NCBI GenBank assembly: GCA_030549775.1
Contig: CM060175.1
Location: 99,681,438-99,745,437, forward strand
Length of the DNA stretch: 64,000 nucleotides
Direction: 5' to 3'
Source of the DNA: Tamarix chinensis
Lineage: Eukaryota > Streptophyta > Magnoliopsida > Caryophyllales > Tamaricaceae
Shown: positions 23,383 to 34,725 of the stretch, piece after piece
Layout: every line of letters starts with the position of its first letter
How positions within the stretch are numbered: the first letter of the stretch is position 1
Translations under genes and position numbers: made by a program
Notes under the pieces: generated by a model
Told to the model about the DNA's origin: nothing
The model's input: only the letters and a program-made list of their open reading frames with translations
The model's database searches: none

Positions 23383-24806
23383 TCTACATGATTCATAATC
23401 AATTTCTCTTCTCAATTTCTGTGTGGTTTTGAGAGAGTTAGTTTGTATTCAATTGAACACATTTATAACCCATCACAATCCTTTCCATCCACATCCATAG
23501 CCATACACAAATTCATCCACATCTTTATCTTCAACCTCTTGAAACTCTAACCCACTTCCATACCAACATTTTTGTCACCTTAATAACATCCATTAAGCCA
23601 CGCTTTTGTAGCCTCAATTAAACTCTATAATCCAAAATTAATCAACCTTCAATTCATTACCATAACCATCCATCATAATCCATATATATAAACCCAAAAA
23701 AATGCATTCTTTCCTTCAAAGCCCTAACCCTAATACCCTTTCTTGCACCAAGGAATTCCATCACCATTAGTTGTCCTATTAACCATGAATAACCTGTCAT
23801 TATTAAACCTTAATCATGCCATTAATTAGCCATTGAAAAACCCACCATAATTTATCCCAAAACCCTAGCCAAAACGCAAAACTCTAAACTACCAATTCCA
23901 ACCCTTAAAACACCGAATCTTCTTTCCTTTCTTCTTATTTTGATTTGATTCTTGTGTAAGTCAATTCCAATTGTCTTATTTTGGTTGTGCGATTTTCCAA
24001 TACGCATCATTCATACTTGACTCCTGAGAACCATCCTCAATCTCCGTTTTTCTTTCATTTTTTTGCCCTCCTACTGCCAACATTTTGCCAATATGCAAGC
24101 GCAGTATTATGGGCAGCCCAAAGTTACTTGCTGTCGGTTGGACTTCTACATTTGGGGTCTATTGGAGGTGTCTATGTGCAACAAAATCAGCTTAAAAACT
24201 AGCTAAACGCTTAAAAGCTAGCTTATAGGCGGTAAAAAGCTAGTTGTCAAATTTTTTAATTTTTATTTTCTTTAAGAATTACTAATTTCAATATATGCTA
24301 CTATAATATGCGGTTAAAAATTTGCGTGGAAGCTCGAAAGTTGTCCCAAACTAAGCCAAAATCATCACATAAAGCTAGGAAATACATCAAAACCTAAACA
24401 CGAGTCAGGAAATTTCGAGAGCACCACATTTCATTAAACACAATTCATACAAAAAATATAACTCCAACCTTCTATTTGATTTTGCTGCTACGGTGCTACC
24501 TGATATATAAAACCAGAGAATTCCCCAAAAAACAATGAGTAAAGGTTCAGGTCTAACTCTAAGGCGCACAACAAGTAAATCTAGTCTAGTCTAGTGTATA
24601 ACAGCCCCATCAGAAATTGGAAAACGAATCCAAAAGCACAAAAGTCAATAGAAACTTGATTGTGGAAGGCGGGATGAAAAAAAAAACAGAACCTTTTCTT
24701 CACTTTTGGAGCTACGATCGGAAATGCTGTTAGAGTCCAAGAGCTGTCTAGTTTGCCGGACAATATCGACAGGAGTTCTGGGTTTGGACTTGAATAGTCT
24801 CTTCAT
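20834..24806 (-). CDS. MO25-like (CAB39) scaffold protein, 11 exons
   Basis: The coding exons are 24806-24693, 23040-22879, 22722-22604, 22502-22428, 22303-22213, 22030-21971, 21849-21781, 21513-21415, 21262-21218, 21106-21004 and 20898-20834. They total 1002 nt, 333 aa plus stop, with every intron GT-AG and phases consistent. The protein starts [20 protein letters not shown] and contains the family blocks [54 protein letters not shown] and [12 protein letters not shown], ending [12 protein letters not shown] then [11 protein letters not shown]25 proteins are all-helical armadillo-like scaffolds that bind and activate Ste20-family kinases in the cytosol. Length fits plant homologues (about 335-345 aa). 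Intron 1 (1.65 kb) holds an ATT microsatellite. The gene appears intact. Confidence 0.95.
23313..23382. repeat. ATT microsatellite in MO25 intron 1
   Basis: About 70 bp of ATT repeat, with one interruption (ATTT) near 23339, lie in the 1.65-kb first intron. It is likely to be length-polymorphic. Confidence 0.9.
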
Positions 24807-26083
24807 TGCCTTGGGTAAAACTCTCTGAAAAACCAGCTTCAGAGTTTTCTCGGGTATTTTTCCCTATAGTCACTTTTTCTGCAATTATTCCACCCAACAA
24901 AAATCCAGCTTTTGGTAATTTTGGGGGCTGAAGATGAAAGAGGAGAACAGATTGTTTGATTAATGGAAAAAAAATGATTCGTAAAAAGTTCATGTACGAA
25001 GGCGAACTTGAATGATGGAGCTCAGAGTTTCCCGCTGTTTCAGTTGTTTTCTTCAATTTCAATGAAGTAATGATCTTCCTTGTTTGATACAGGGAAGAGA
25101 GAGTATGACACTACGGAGAGGTAGGGAGGGAGGGGGGTGCGCGCCAGGGGGAGTTAGTCGGATGTCGAAAGTTGGGTGGAATGTGTAGGTTGAGAAATTT
25201 TACAGGAAGAGGGAACTCGTTAAAATCAGGCAGGCCTAGACGCTAACCGTGTCAAAAGGTCAGAATTTTTTTTTTCTTTTCGTTTTCTATTTGTCTTCGT
25301 TCGGGTGCAAGCCGGCCGAGTCTTTACAAGAATGAGATGGGAATTGATTGATGGGGATGGGATGGATTTTAGATCATTTAAAGGTTGTCAGTCTAGACTT
25401 TTAGTACGTTAATAATAATAATAATAATAATAATAATGATGATGATGATGATGATGATGATAATAAAATAAATAAATTGGTGTCTCTTCAGGTTTGAAGG
25501 TTCATATCGACAAGGTAAGTTGATTACGGTTACACGTTAGGAATACAATTCATTAAGGATGATTCCATTTATGTGGTAAGGTTTTGCATAACATACTCCA
25601 ATACAATTATTTTTGTTTTATTTTAGGATTGATTTTGCTAACAATAGCTCTTAGAGTTATTAATAAGTATTTAATTTTAATGTTTTAATACTATTAATTT
25701 AAAAATATATGTTTAATATACAAAATTGTGGATATTATTAAATAATAAATATTTTTAGTTTTAGTTTTTTTAACCATAATCCTCAAGACTATTATTACTA
25801 TCTTTCTTTCAAAATAATTTACCAATTTTAAGAAGTTTTATATATTTATTATTTTATTTATATTAAATATTAGAAAAAGATAAAAAGTTTAATCATAAAA
25901 TCTTATTGGAAAGAAATAAGGATAAATCAAATATAAATAAAAATTATACATTGAAAACAAAATATAACAAATAATTTAGATTTTTTTTTCTTTTACTAAA
26001 ATACCTTTATTCTCAAATTTAAGATCAAACGAAATCCCTAAAATACGAGATCCGATAGCCTATAGGAAAATTCAATTATGATT
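24807..26083. other. Upstream region of MO25-like gene
   Basis: The 5' untranslated region and promoter of the minus-strand MO25-like gene lie here. A purine-rich stretch (25086-25150, GGGAGGGAGGGGGG) is G-rich on plus. No clear TATA box is seen on minus. An AAT/GAT microsatellite is at 25411-25464. AT-rich sequence without frames follows from about 25560. The 104-codon frame at 24748-25062 overlaps exon 1 in another frame and is not coding. Confidence 0.5.
25411..25464. repeat. Compound AAT-GAT microsatellite
   Basis: A run of AAT turns into a run of GAT (ATG) and back to AAT, about 54 bp in all. Confidence 0.9.
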
Positions 26084-26763
26084 TGGGTCATAAATAAATA
26101 AAATTGACTTACAATTTGTGTCAACTCGATGAAGGTTTAATTCTACTCATTCATTTAACTAAACAAGACAAGCTTGAGTTATATATTTTTACACTCATTT
26201 ATCAAACAAAATAAGTTGAATCTAATATTAACTCAACTTGTTTGTTCACAAACTGACTCATTTATAGGCTTGAGAGCTCATGTTTACAAGATTGTAAACC
26301 GGCTCGATTATAGTCTTAATTATCCTTATTATATATACCAATTGATAAAACTGTATTTTAGGATACCACTTAATTAGCTCTTTTAACAATGCTATGTATT
26401 TTTTTTAATGAGTTATTTGAGTCTTTAAATGAGTCATTTAAGCTTAACTCAAGCTTATTTCTTAAGCGATCTAAATTAACTTATGTAAAATATATTTCAT
26501 AATCAAGTCGAATAGTTACACAAGATTGTAAACGAATCTAATCAATCTTGATTTAAAATAAACTAATTTGACTTATTTATTTCAAACGAAGAATTCATTA
26601 GCCTTATTTAAATTTAAAATCAAACGAAACAAATAAGTTGAACTAAAAACCTCGCAAGTTCATAGAAACTGAACTCTTGTTCAAACTGAGCTTGAACATT
26701 AAAAAAAATTAAATAAGTCAGGATCAAACTGAGGTAGTTCGACTCAATTTATTTACGACTCTA
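26084..26763. mobile_element. hAT-like MITE (putative)
   Basis: The left end TGGGTCATAAATAAAT and the complement of the right end, TAGAGTCGTAAATAAAT, pair at most positions. The interior repeats CTCAA and TTGAG motifs (AACTCAAGCTT, GCTTGAGAGCTC), as in the common plant MITEs with TAGGGTCGTAAAC-type ends. No convincing 8-bp duplication was found, so the boundaries are approximate. Confidence 0.5.
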
Positions 26764-27993
26764 ATTTCAATAACCTTCCTTCAATTTAAGAACCCCAAAA
26801 CTCTTCCTCAGCGACGAGAAGATTCATCATCATCATCATCATCATCCACCATATTGCAACTGTCAAAATGTAAATGCACAACTCCAAAACTTCCTTCTCA
26901 GATATGGGTGGGAAGTGAGAACCCACTTCAACACTTTGCCCTGCAACCTTCCAGCAGAAACTTCTTCTTCTTCTTCTTCTCTCTCCCCCTCTCTCTCTCT
27001 AGAACCACATATCTCCGTATAATTGTCACCTTTCAGCCAAAGTATAATTTAAATTTGGAGCTTCTTTTTCCCCTCTACAAGCAGCACCATCGATCCCATA
27101 GCCACCAAAAATTGAAGGCTTGGGATCGTTCACAAAATTCTACTTCAGTCAAGTTGCAGTCCCACAGGACAAACGCAGCTTCAGTACATTCCGCGTACTG
27201 TCATAGTAGACACACTACATTATATGTCCAACAAAAACATCAAGTCATACATATACAATACTAGGGTACACAACTCACACAATAGCTGATACAAAGACAC
27301 AACAAAGGAAAGCTGAGTAGCTCACGAATATCATGATGAATTCAGCGTGACGGTATATTAATATCAATTAGGAGTAGTTTGTAAATGTGTACTGAACAAG
27401 GGAAGAGCAGATAATAAATGAAAAAATTGCTTTCTTAGCCAAACTGAAGGCTGATATGTCTCTCTGAAGTCAGACGTAATACTTTTTTTTTTCCTTTTTT
27501 TTTTCAGTCTCAGCTCAAGAAAGGACTTCCTTCAGCATCAACTCAAGAAAGGACCGACTTCAGCATATTTTGATCCCTAGCTCATCAAGGCTGAAGAAAC
27601 CTAGCTTATGCTAAACTAAACCGCCACTGTACTTTCAGAGAGGACCATGAGGCCTTTCACCAGAGATTTTTGTGTAAAATTAGCAATATCTGTGTATAAA
27701 TGTATGATGCCACAACATGCATCTATATCTCGATCCTCAATCCAACCTCAGCTAATCTGTAACCAGTTTACAGGTGACGAAAACTCCACCCCTGCAAGTG
27801 TGCAATCATGGTGCATAATGCCAGTACAACTGTACAAGTTCAGCTAAATGCCAAGGGAATCTGGAAATGCAAGGACTCATCAGACCAAATTCGTTAGCAG
27901 CTACCTCAGCCTTCCAATCCACTCCAAAAAATTACTTCGTAGCCCATGCAGAGGTGATGAGCAGGTCATTTGAAACAGTAAACTATAATGACT
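26764..27993. other. Intergenic region and xylosyltransferase 3' flank
   Basis: This holds a CAT microsatellite (26826-26848), a TTC/CT-rich stretch (26960-27000) and the 3' untranslated region of the minus-strand xylosyltransferase gene (probably several hundred bases left of 27994). A 136-codon plus-strand frame at 26854-27264 has no domain, is low-complexity in its first third and is not called. A near-duplicate phrase about CTTCAGCATCAACTCAAGAA occurs at 27528 and 27550. Confidence 0.45.
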
Positions 27994-30900
27994 TCAACAT
28001 CCTGTTTTCTTCAATATGCCTTGAAGTTTGTCAATGACCCCAGCAGGCTCAGCATAGTCTCCAACAAGATTAATCGCATGGTATTCTAAGCCTTTCCACT
28101 GGGCTATCAACTGAAAATGAGGGCGTCTATATTGACTGGCAATAATCTCAAGAATCACAGTTTTCGGCAAGGCAGACACGGTATGAGTGAGGCCAGCCCC
28201 GTGTGCACCAATAATAACCGAAGCATCTTGGATTGTTTGCAGCTGCTCTTTCATTGACATGTGAGCAAACACGCCATTTATTAGATTTATTTTGCACCGG
28301 GAAAAATCAGAAGCCCATTTATTCAATGATTCAAAGACCTCTTGCTCATTGCTTAGCCTTGATTCAACTTTACCATGATGGCGAGGATGAGCCAAATAAT
28401 CTTCACGTCGAACAAAGAGAACATTGATGCTTGAGTTTGCCATCCTAATAGGGTGGCTGTCTGCTTGAAAGCCAAATGCTGCTTTGATCATCTCTCCAAA
28501 TTCTGATAACCGAGCAGTTTTTAGATCATTTGGATTGGCCCACAAGTCCTTTGCAGATGTTCCAAAACAATCGAAGGATTCACTCAGCCCCTTGAACCAA
28601 GCCGTCTCATACCCCAAGGGTGAGAGGATTGCATGGCGAAAACAAACTGGGCCACTGAAATTTTTAGCAAATCTAATTCTTGAAAACAACGCTTCCCATG
28701 TTTCTTCCAATTGTGTCTGAAAAATAATTACATAAAGGAGAGGTTGAGTATACCCCCTAAAAAAAAGTATGTTTCACTGAACAGTACAGATAGAAATGTA
28801 TCAGATTTCACAAGCAATCAGACAAAAGGAACAAGTTTCCCATGACGAAGAACATTAATGAAATAGCCTATATTAAGTATATGATATAACCATAGAGTAG
28901 AACAAGAGATGCAGCTTCATACAAGTAAATAAGCAACACAATTCTTCACTGTGCAATAAAATTACGGTAGCAGGATTGCGGTATCGCCATTGCAGCATGA
29001 ATTTTTATTTTTATTTCATAATATGTTTTAATTCTTATTTATTAACTATTTAAATATAATTATTCAATAAACTAGAGTTGTATGATATATTAGAAGTATT
29101 TAAATAGCTCATTACATATTAGTTGAGCTAATAACACTTCATTTATTAATTTTTTAGTAGCTAATATATAATATTAAAGTTATTATAGTTATTGATGATA
29201 ATTTATTACTATGTCACATTTATACACATTTACAACAAATCAAAACTGCAACGATTGTTAACTTGTTATAAATTAGTCTAACTTTTAGTCTTATACTAAA
29301 AAAAACTACTATTTACATTACTTGACCAATGGTAATTAATTGCTTATCCTAGACAAATATTAAATATTTAACTTAAAAAATAGAAAGAAGACTAACAACC
29401 ACAGGCTGCTCCTGAACAAGTTGAGGCCTAATGCAAAAATCAAAATGCGGCTCTATTTTTGTGTGTGTATTACTATTTATACCTTCATCAAAGCCTAATT
29501 TACTGTTTTTAATTTCTAAATTTAACAAAATGCATTAAGTTCCTAAAAATTAACAAAATATTATAGAATGCATACTTTAGAATATTGAGCATTGACATAC
29601 TAACCGCTGAACTACAAGACTCCTACCTCAAAATCTTTTTAGATATATTTGTTGATGTAAACAAATAATATAAAGATAAATATACATTCAGATGATCTAG
29701 AAACAATAACATTGATTCCATATAGCAATAAGTTTTCAGTGTCCACCATCTTTAACATAAAGCATTTAACTGGATTTAACTATCAAATGTTAGATAACAT
29801 GAATTGTCTAGTATTAGCAATTGAAGAATTTTTTTGGCTAATATCAGCATATATCAAAATTGTCTCTACCTTATGGAATGAAATTCAATCCTTCTGACCA
29901 TCTGTTAAAGTAAAAGAACAATTACCAAATTTTCCATAGGAATGCATCAGAACAGTAAAACAAGAATCTAGAAATACTAGTATTCTTATCTATGGACTTG
30001 GGTTGAACTATTTAAATGGAAGATTGAAATTTTGAGTTAAACAAGTTTCCCGGACAAAATTGTGCCATTTTTTTAATTCTCCAAGGTATTAAAGATAAAT
30101 AATAATAATAATAATAATAATAATATTTGTAAAAGAAAAAAAATTCTGAACAACCCAGCAGCATGCATTGAATGCAAGTTAACCATGAAAAAATTCTGAA
30201 CAACCCAGCAGCATGCATTGAATGCAAATTAACCATGATGTACAAACTAGCACTAGCTAATTCCGCCACCCAGTATGCCAATTAGTAATGCACCAGAACG
30301 GCAAGACTGAGTATCAAACGCGGGTGACTAGGAACACGTAAGAAACGCCTACCAGTTATGCTATTGAGGTTAATAGTAATTGTTTATCTTTTTTCAAATA
30401 TAACATATAATATCAAACATCAAAAAATATGAGGCCCTACAAAATTGGAGGCCTGTGAAACGGCACCACCTGCACTTCCCCAGAGCAGGCCCTGCTAACA
30501 ACTGGGGTTAGGACAGAGGGAGAAAGACGCTTTCTCTTTAGGTTCTTCCAATATATTATAAAAAAATATTGCCAATATTCGATATTTTGCTGATATTGGA
30601 ATTAAATTTGTAATATTATTTATTTGTCGCATTTTGTCTTGTCACGTATCGGCAGACCTACGAATTGATAAATATCGCAAATATTGCATATCAGGACCGA
30701 TATGGTATTCCATGTTCTTCACTGTCATAAAGTGAAGCAGTGGATTGAGGAATAGCAAATTGATAGTGTGAAATGACAGGGGAAAAAAATAAAAATAAAA
30801 ATAAAAATAAAAAAGAGGACAGGAAAAACACATAAATTGAATAAGAAACTAGATTGCATGAATGGGAAAAACTGGTGCAAGATACAGTGATATGAAACTT

Positions 30901-33214
30901 AATACCCATAATTTCAGCTGTCATCTGTTTGCCACTTGTCACAATGCTCAAAAATTTATCCTTTGATTCCCACGCGCATGATTCTTTCCAGAAATCAACA
31001 GCTCAACAATAGAACTAGAATAACTTCCTAACTGTTTATGAGAAACAGGCCACATGTCTGAACATTGAGTATGTGTATGGCAAGACTAAAAGTATCAAAA
31101 AACCTATGTTTGCTGAGCAAATTTTTACTAGCTTAGAAGTTAGCTTTTGAAAAACTACTAGAAGTAGCTTACAACTACGCTTTCAGTTAGCTTTGCCAAA
31201 CATAATCTAAACATCATGAGAACAACTGAAAAATTATACTAGAATTCAGGAAGCTTACCTTTGAATGACCATCAACAAATACCACATTTGGTCGACCTGG
31301 CAAACCTGTGATTCTTGAACTGACATATGCACTATACCAATCTGTATAGGTGTGAAAAACATTTGCATATTCAAAACGTGTAACCAGTAGTGTTGGCTCC
31401 TGCACCCACTGCAACAATATAGTTAAAAAAAATATTCAGTCAATCATAACAGGAAAGCATTTGAAAGAAATATAGTTAATAACAATAAGCAACATCTCCG
31501 CTAGTTTGAAAGTTGTAAAATGGCCTCCCATAGTACAAAATGGCCTCTTTAGCATATCCTTTTTAATACGTGGGGTGGAATTGCCAGTCACAGAGAAGGG
31601 ATGGTCCAGAAACTTTCACTGTAAGGGCTATCAGTTTGGCAACTCAGTCACACTGTAGGCCATGGTTAGTGTAATTGATGCCTGTTTGACATAAACCATC
31701 CATGAGATGGCCATCAAACATCAGAACGTCCTTCCTACTTTTTTAAGGCATACGAAGAAGCATTTCTACTTGGCAAAAAAAAAATTATTTGTTATTTTAT
31801 AGCTTAATCCATCCCCCTAAAGGACCAATGGGGACAAACAAGCAAGCAATGGTTTCCCACTAACCCTCTTATGAGATGGATTTCTAAGTTCAACTCAAAA
31901 CTATGAAAATGCCCAAGGATCCATGCAATAGGAACCGACTCTCTGCACAACAATCCTCGTTCTTCAGATAAGTAATTCCTCTACTTCTTCCCAATATCAA
32001 AAACCTAATCAATTAAGCAAGATTTTTACCTTAAAGTAGTACTTCTTTGATTCCTCCTATCATTTTCTTAGTTTCAGTTTGTAAAGCAATCCACACGCAG
32101 GCAGAGGGTACTCAACTTTCTGGAAGCCACCTCTAATCACTGAACGACCAATGAACATTTAATGCCTTGGCTGAAGTATAAGAGGCATTTACCCAAATAA
32201 CCAACAATGTTAGTAAGTTCTTTCAATGTAATTACTAGCACTTATTCACATAATTCAATGAACAGCAGGAACTGATAAAAGCAACATGATTATCATAAAT
32301 GAGCAACATAACAAAATTACTGCATTCAAGTTCAACCTCAATTAAGATCAAATGCAATAAGTAGTGATTTTCAACCGGAGGGCCAAACAAGTTAGAAATA
32401 TCCTATATGTTTTCTCAATCGGAAGATGACTAACCTCAGAGCACTCAAATTCCGAACCTCCGCCGATCTCAATCGAACCAATCAATTCTCTCATTGTATG
32501 CTTTAGAATCTCCCCTTCGGGCACAAACCGATCCAAATCGTCCTCCCTAACAAGCTTCTTATTTTTATTCTTCTCCTTCAATCCTTCACTGCCTTCAATC
32601 CGAAACGCTCCAGGCTCAAAACTTGGCAACTCCTCTTCGTCTTTCCTACCTATAACATCCTCAATCTTCTCTCCTCCCTTCGACATCCGAATTTTACTCG
32701 GATCCATCCGAATTCTCCCTCCTTCACAAATCGAACTCCGCAACGTATCACTGTAATGACACCGAAACCACCCTCCGCTGCTCCCTGCTACCACGGGAAA
32801 CCCGAACTTCCGACGGGTGTCGGACTGCGGTTGAGGGAGGAGGATGTCATCCACGCGAGTGAATCCATTTCCAAAGTAAGCTTCACATGATCCTTGACGA
32901 AGATCTGGGGTTTGGGTCCATGGGAGGTAAGAAAGGAGAACTGGCCAGGGTTTTAATTTGGAGTGAGATTTAGAGAGAGAAAAAATATTACTGATGTTGG
33001 GAACATGGGTTTCAGAGGTGGACGTGAGGTTATCTGTGGTTCTGGTGGTGGCGGCGGCGGTGGAGTTGTGATGAGTTAAGTAGTCACGGTGGAGGTGGAA
33101 ATGGACGTTGACGGGAATTGGGTGGTTGATGAAGTAGGAAACGAGGCACATAAAGTTGAGGATGAAAAGTATTTTGATTATCAGTTTTAGGCGTTTACGG
33201 CTAACTGCCGCCAT
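27994..33214 (-). CDS. XYLT: Beta-1,2-xylosyltransferase (GT61), 3 exons
   Basis: Exons are 33214-32435 (260 codons), 31408-31259 (50) and 28716-27994 (240 plus stop), all GT-AG, giving 550 aa against about 534 in Arabidopsis. It is a type II Golgi protein: a short basic N-terminus, a membrane anchor at about residues 9-29 (LKLIIKILFILNFMCLVSYF), a variable stem, then the GT61 domain. Diagnostic blocks are LPWT, GSCEAYFGNGFTR, WFRCHYSDTL, SSICEGGRIRM and MSKGGEK in exon 1; EPTLLVTRFEYANVFHTYTDW in exon 2, one of the best conserved; and CFRHAILSPLGYET, LFVRREDYLAHPRH and IIGAHGAGLTH (about 478-488) in exon 3. The enzyme adds xylose to the core mannose of plant N-glycans. A hAT element sits in intron 2. 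The coding sequence appears intact. Confidence 0.95.
29400..30494. mobile_element. Non-autonomous hAT element in XYLT intron 2
   Basis: Perfect 8-bp direct repeats CTAACAAC flank the segment at 29392-29399 and 30495-30502. The ends CACAGGCTGCTC and GAGCAGGCCCTG are inverted (9 of 12 pairs), with further GAGGCCT motifs in both subterminal regions. At 1095 bp with no transposase frame it is non-autonomous. Inside are an AAT microsatellite (about 30095-30124) and a 50-bp tandem duplication (30138-30238). Confidence 0.88.
30138..30238. repeat. 50-bp tandem duplication within hAT element
   Basis: Two adjacent copies of a unit of about 50 bp containing TTCTGAACAACCCAGCAGCA are nearly identical, with one clear difference (AAGTTAACC against AAATTAACC). 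The low divergence suggests a recent duplication. Confidence 0.9.
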
Positions 33215-34725
33215 TGATACTAGTTCTCTCCTCCCCTGGATCTTCGGCTGATCAGCTAAACTGTTCTGGACTAGCTAGGAGCCTAAACTTTACCCTGCAT
33301 TCATGCTCGGGATGAGGTGAGAACCATAGAGACGTCGCAACTCGCAAGGTGTCTTAAGTAAAATATGTTTAAAAACTAGTTAGGTGGACCTACATGTAAT
33401 TCGATATATTTAAATTAAATTAAATATTTAATCTAATAAATATAAATAATATTTATTTTAATAAATTATGTATACTTTAAAATTTATTTATTTTATAATA
33501 AATATAAAAATATTTAATTCAATAAATTATATATATATTAAAGATTATTTATTTTTATAATATTTTTGTAAACATAATCAAGGGTGTGTATAATTTTAAA
33601 ATATTATTATTTTTACTGTCATTAAATTTTTTACTATTTAATTATTATTTGTATTAATAATTAAATGCTATCTAAATTTTGATATAATTAATTAAATATA
33701 ATATAATTTAAGATTTAAATTAAATTATTAGAAAATTTGATTCAAATTAGATCGATTGATTGTATTTCAAATTAAAAAAAAATTATTTATTCTTTTTTAT
33801 TTATGGTATGTTCGATAATTTTAGATATTAAATAAATTATTTATTATCTGATCTAAAATTTTATTTAAAAAAAAGGTATCTAAAATTATTTATTTGATAT
33901 TCAATCCATAAATATATTCATATAAATTAATGTAAAAAAATTAACTTAAAAGGTAAATAATCTATTTTACCAACATTTAAAAAAATAGCTAATTTTCTAT
34001 TAATACAGTTACACATTTTATTTAATTGGAATTTTTAATTCTCCATAGAAAAGTTATTCTCTATAAAACTAAAGATCGATCTTTGTGGAAAAAAAGCATA
34101 AATTAATTTAAGAAAAATTTAAAATTAATTTTATTAATAGCCACTTTTTTAAAAGGTTGGACATCAATCTCAAATCATCTAGTTTATGTCTTCAACGCGG
34201 ATATCAATTGGATCGAAAAACTGTGATATTAAACTCATATTTTCTGATTTTGTGTACTTCCTTGGTTGCACAAAGATTGTCCAATATATTTTTATCCATT
34301 TTAAATTATTATCTACTTACCTTAATAAAAATAAAATCAATAAAATTGTTTACTAATATGTCCTTATCTAATATATTTTTTTAATAAAAGACCAATAATA
34401 AATAAAGTACATTTATTGAACAAAAATGAATAGTCGAATATCTATGTAAATTGGGTAGGGTTCCCATACCTATATGTAGTGAATGGTGGCACGATGCTAC
34501 GCAAAGTAACCAGTGTCATGCGAACATTTTTTAGTCATTTATTTTTTTTAACATTCCTTACTCTAACATATCATTACACACACACACCCCTTAACGTTTA
34601 TGATATTTTTTTTATAAGTTGACACATATATGAATATGCTTCTAATTTAAAAAATAATTAATAATTTTATTTTATCGTTATTTTATGTATGTTTCACTGA
34701 TTATTTAATAATTTATCATGATGAT
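33215..34725. other. XYLT upstream region and AT-rich spacer
   Basis: The first 100-150 bp left of about 33360 should hold the promoter and 5' untranslated region of the minus-strand XYLT gene. No TATA box stands out. From 33380 to 34720 the sequence is very AT-rich (ATTTA and TAAAT runs) with no credible frame. A short CA run lies at 34575-34590. Confidence 0.45.

Noticed and set aside
24748..25062. 104-codon frame overlapping the start of the MO25-like gene
   Set aside because: It is in a different register from exon 1, which has a clear family sequence. The overlap is fortuitous.
26854..27264. 136-codon plus-strand frame
   Set aside because: Its first third is a TTC/CT low-complexity stretch and the rest shows no recognisable domain or splice context. 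Coding potential is not supported.
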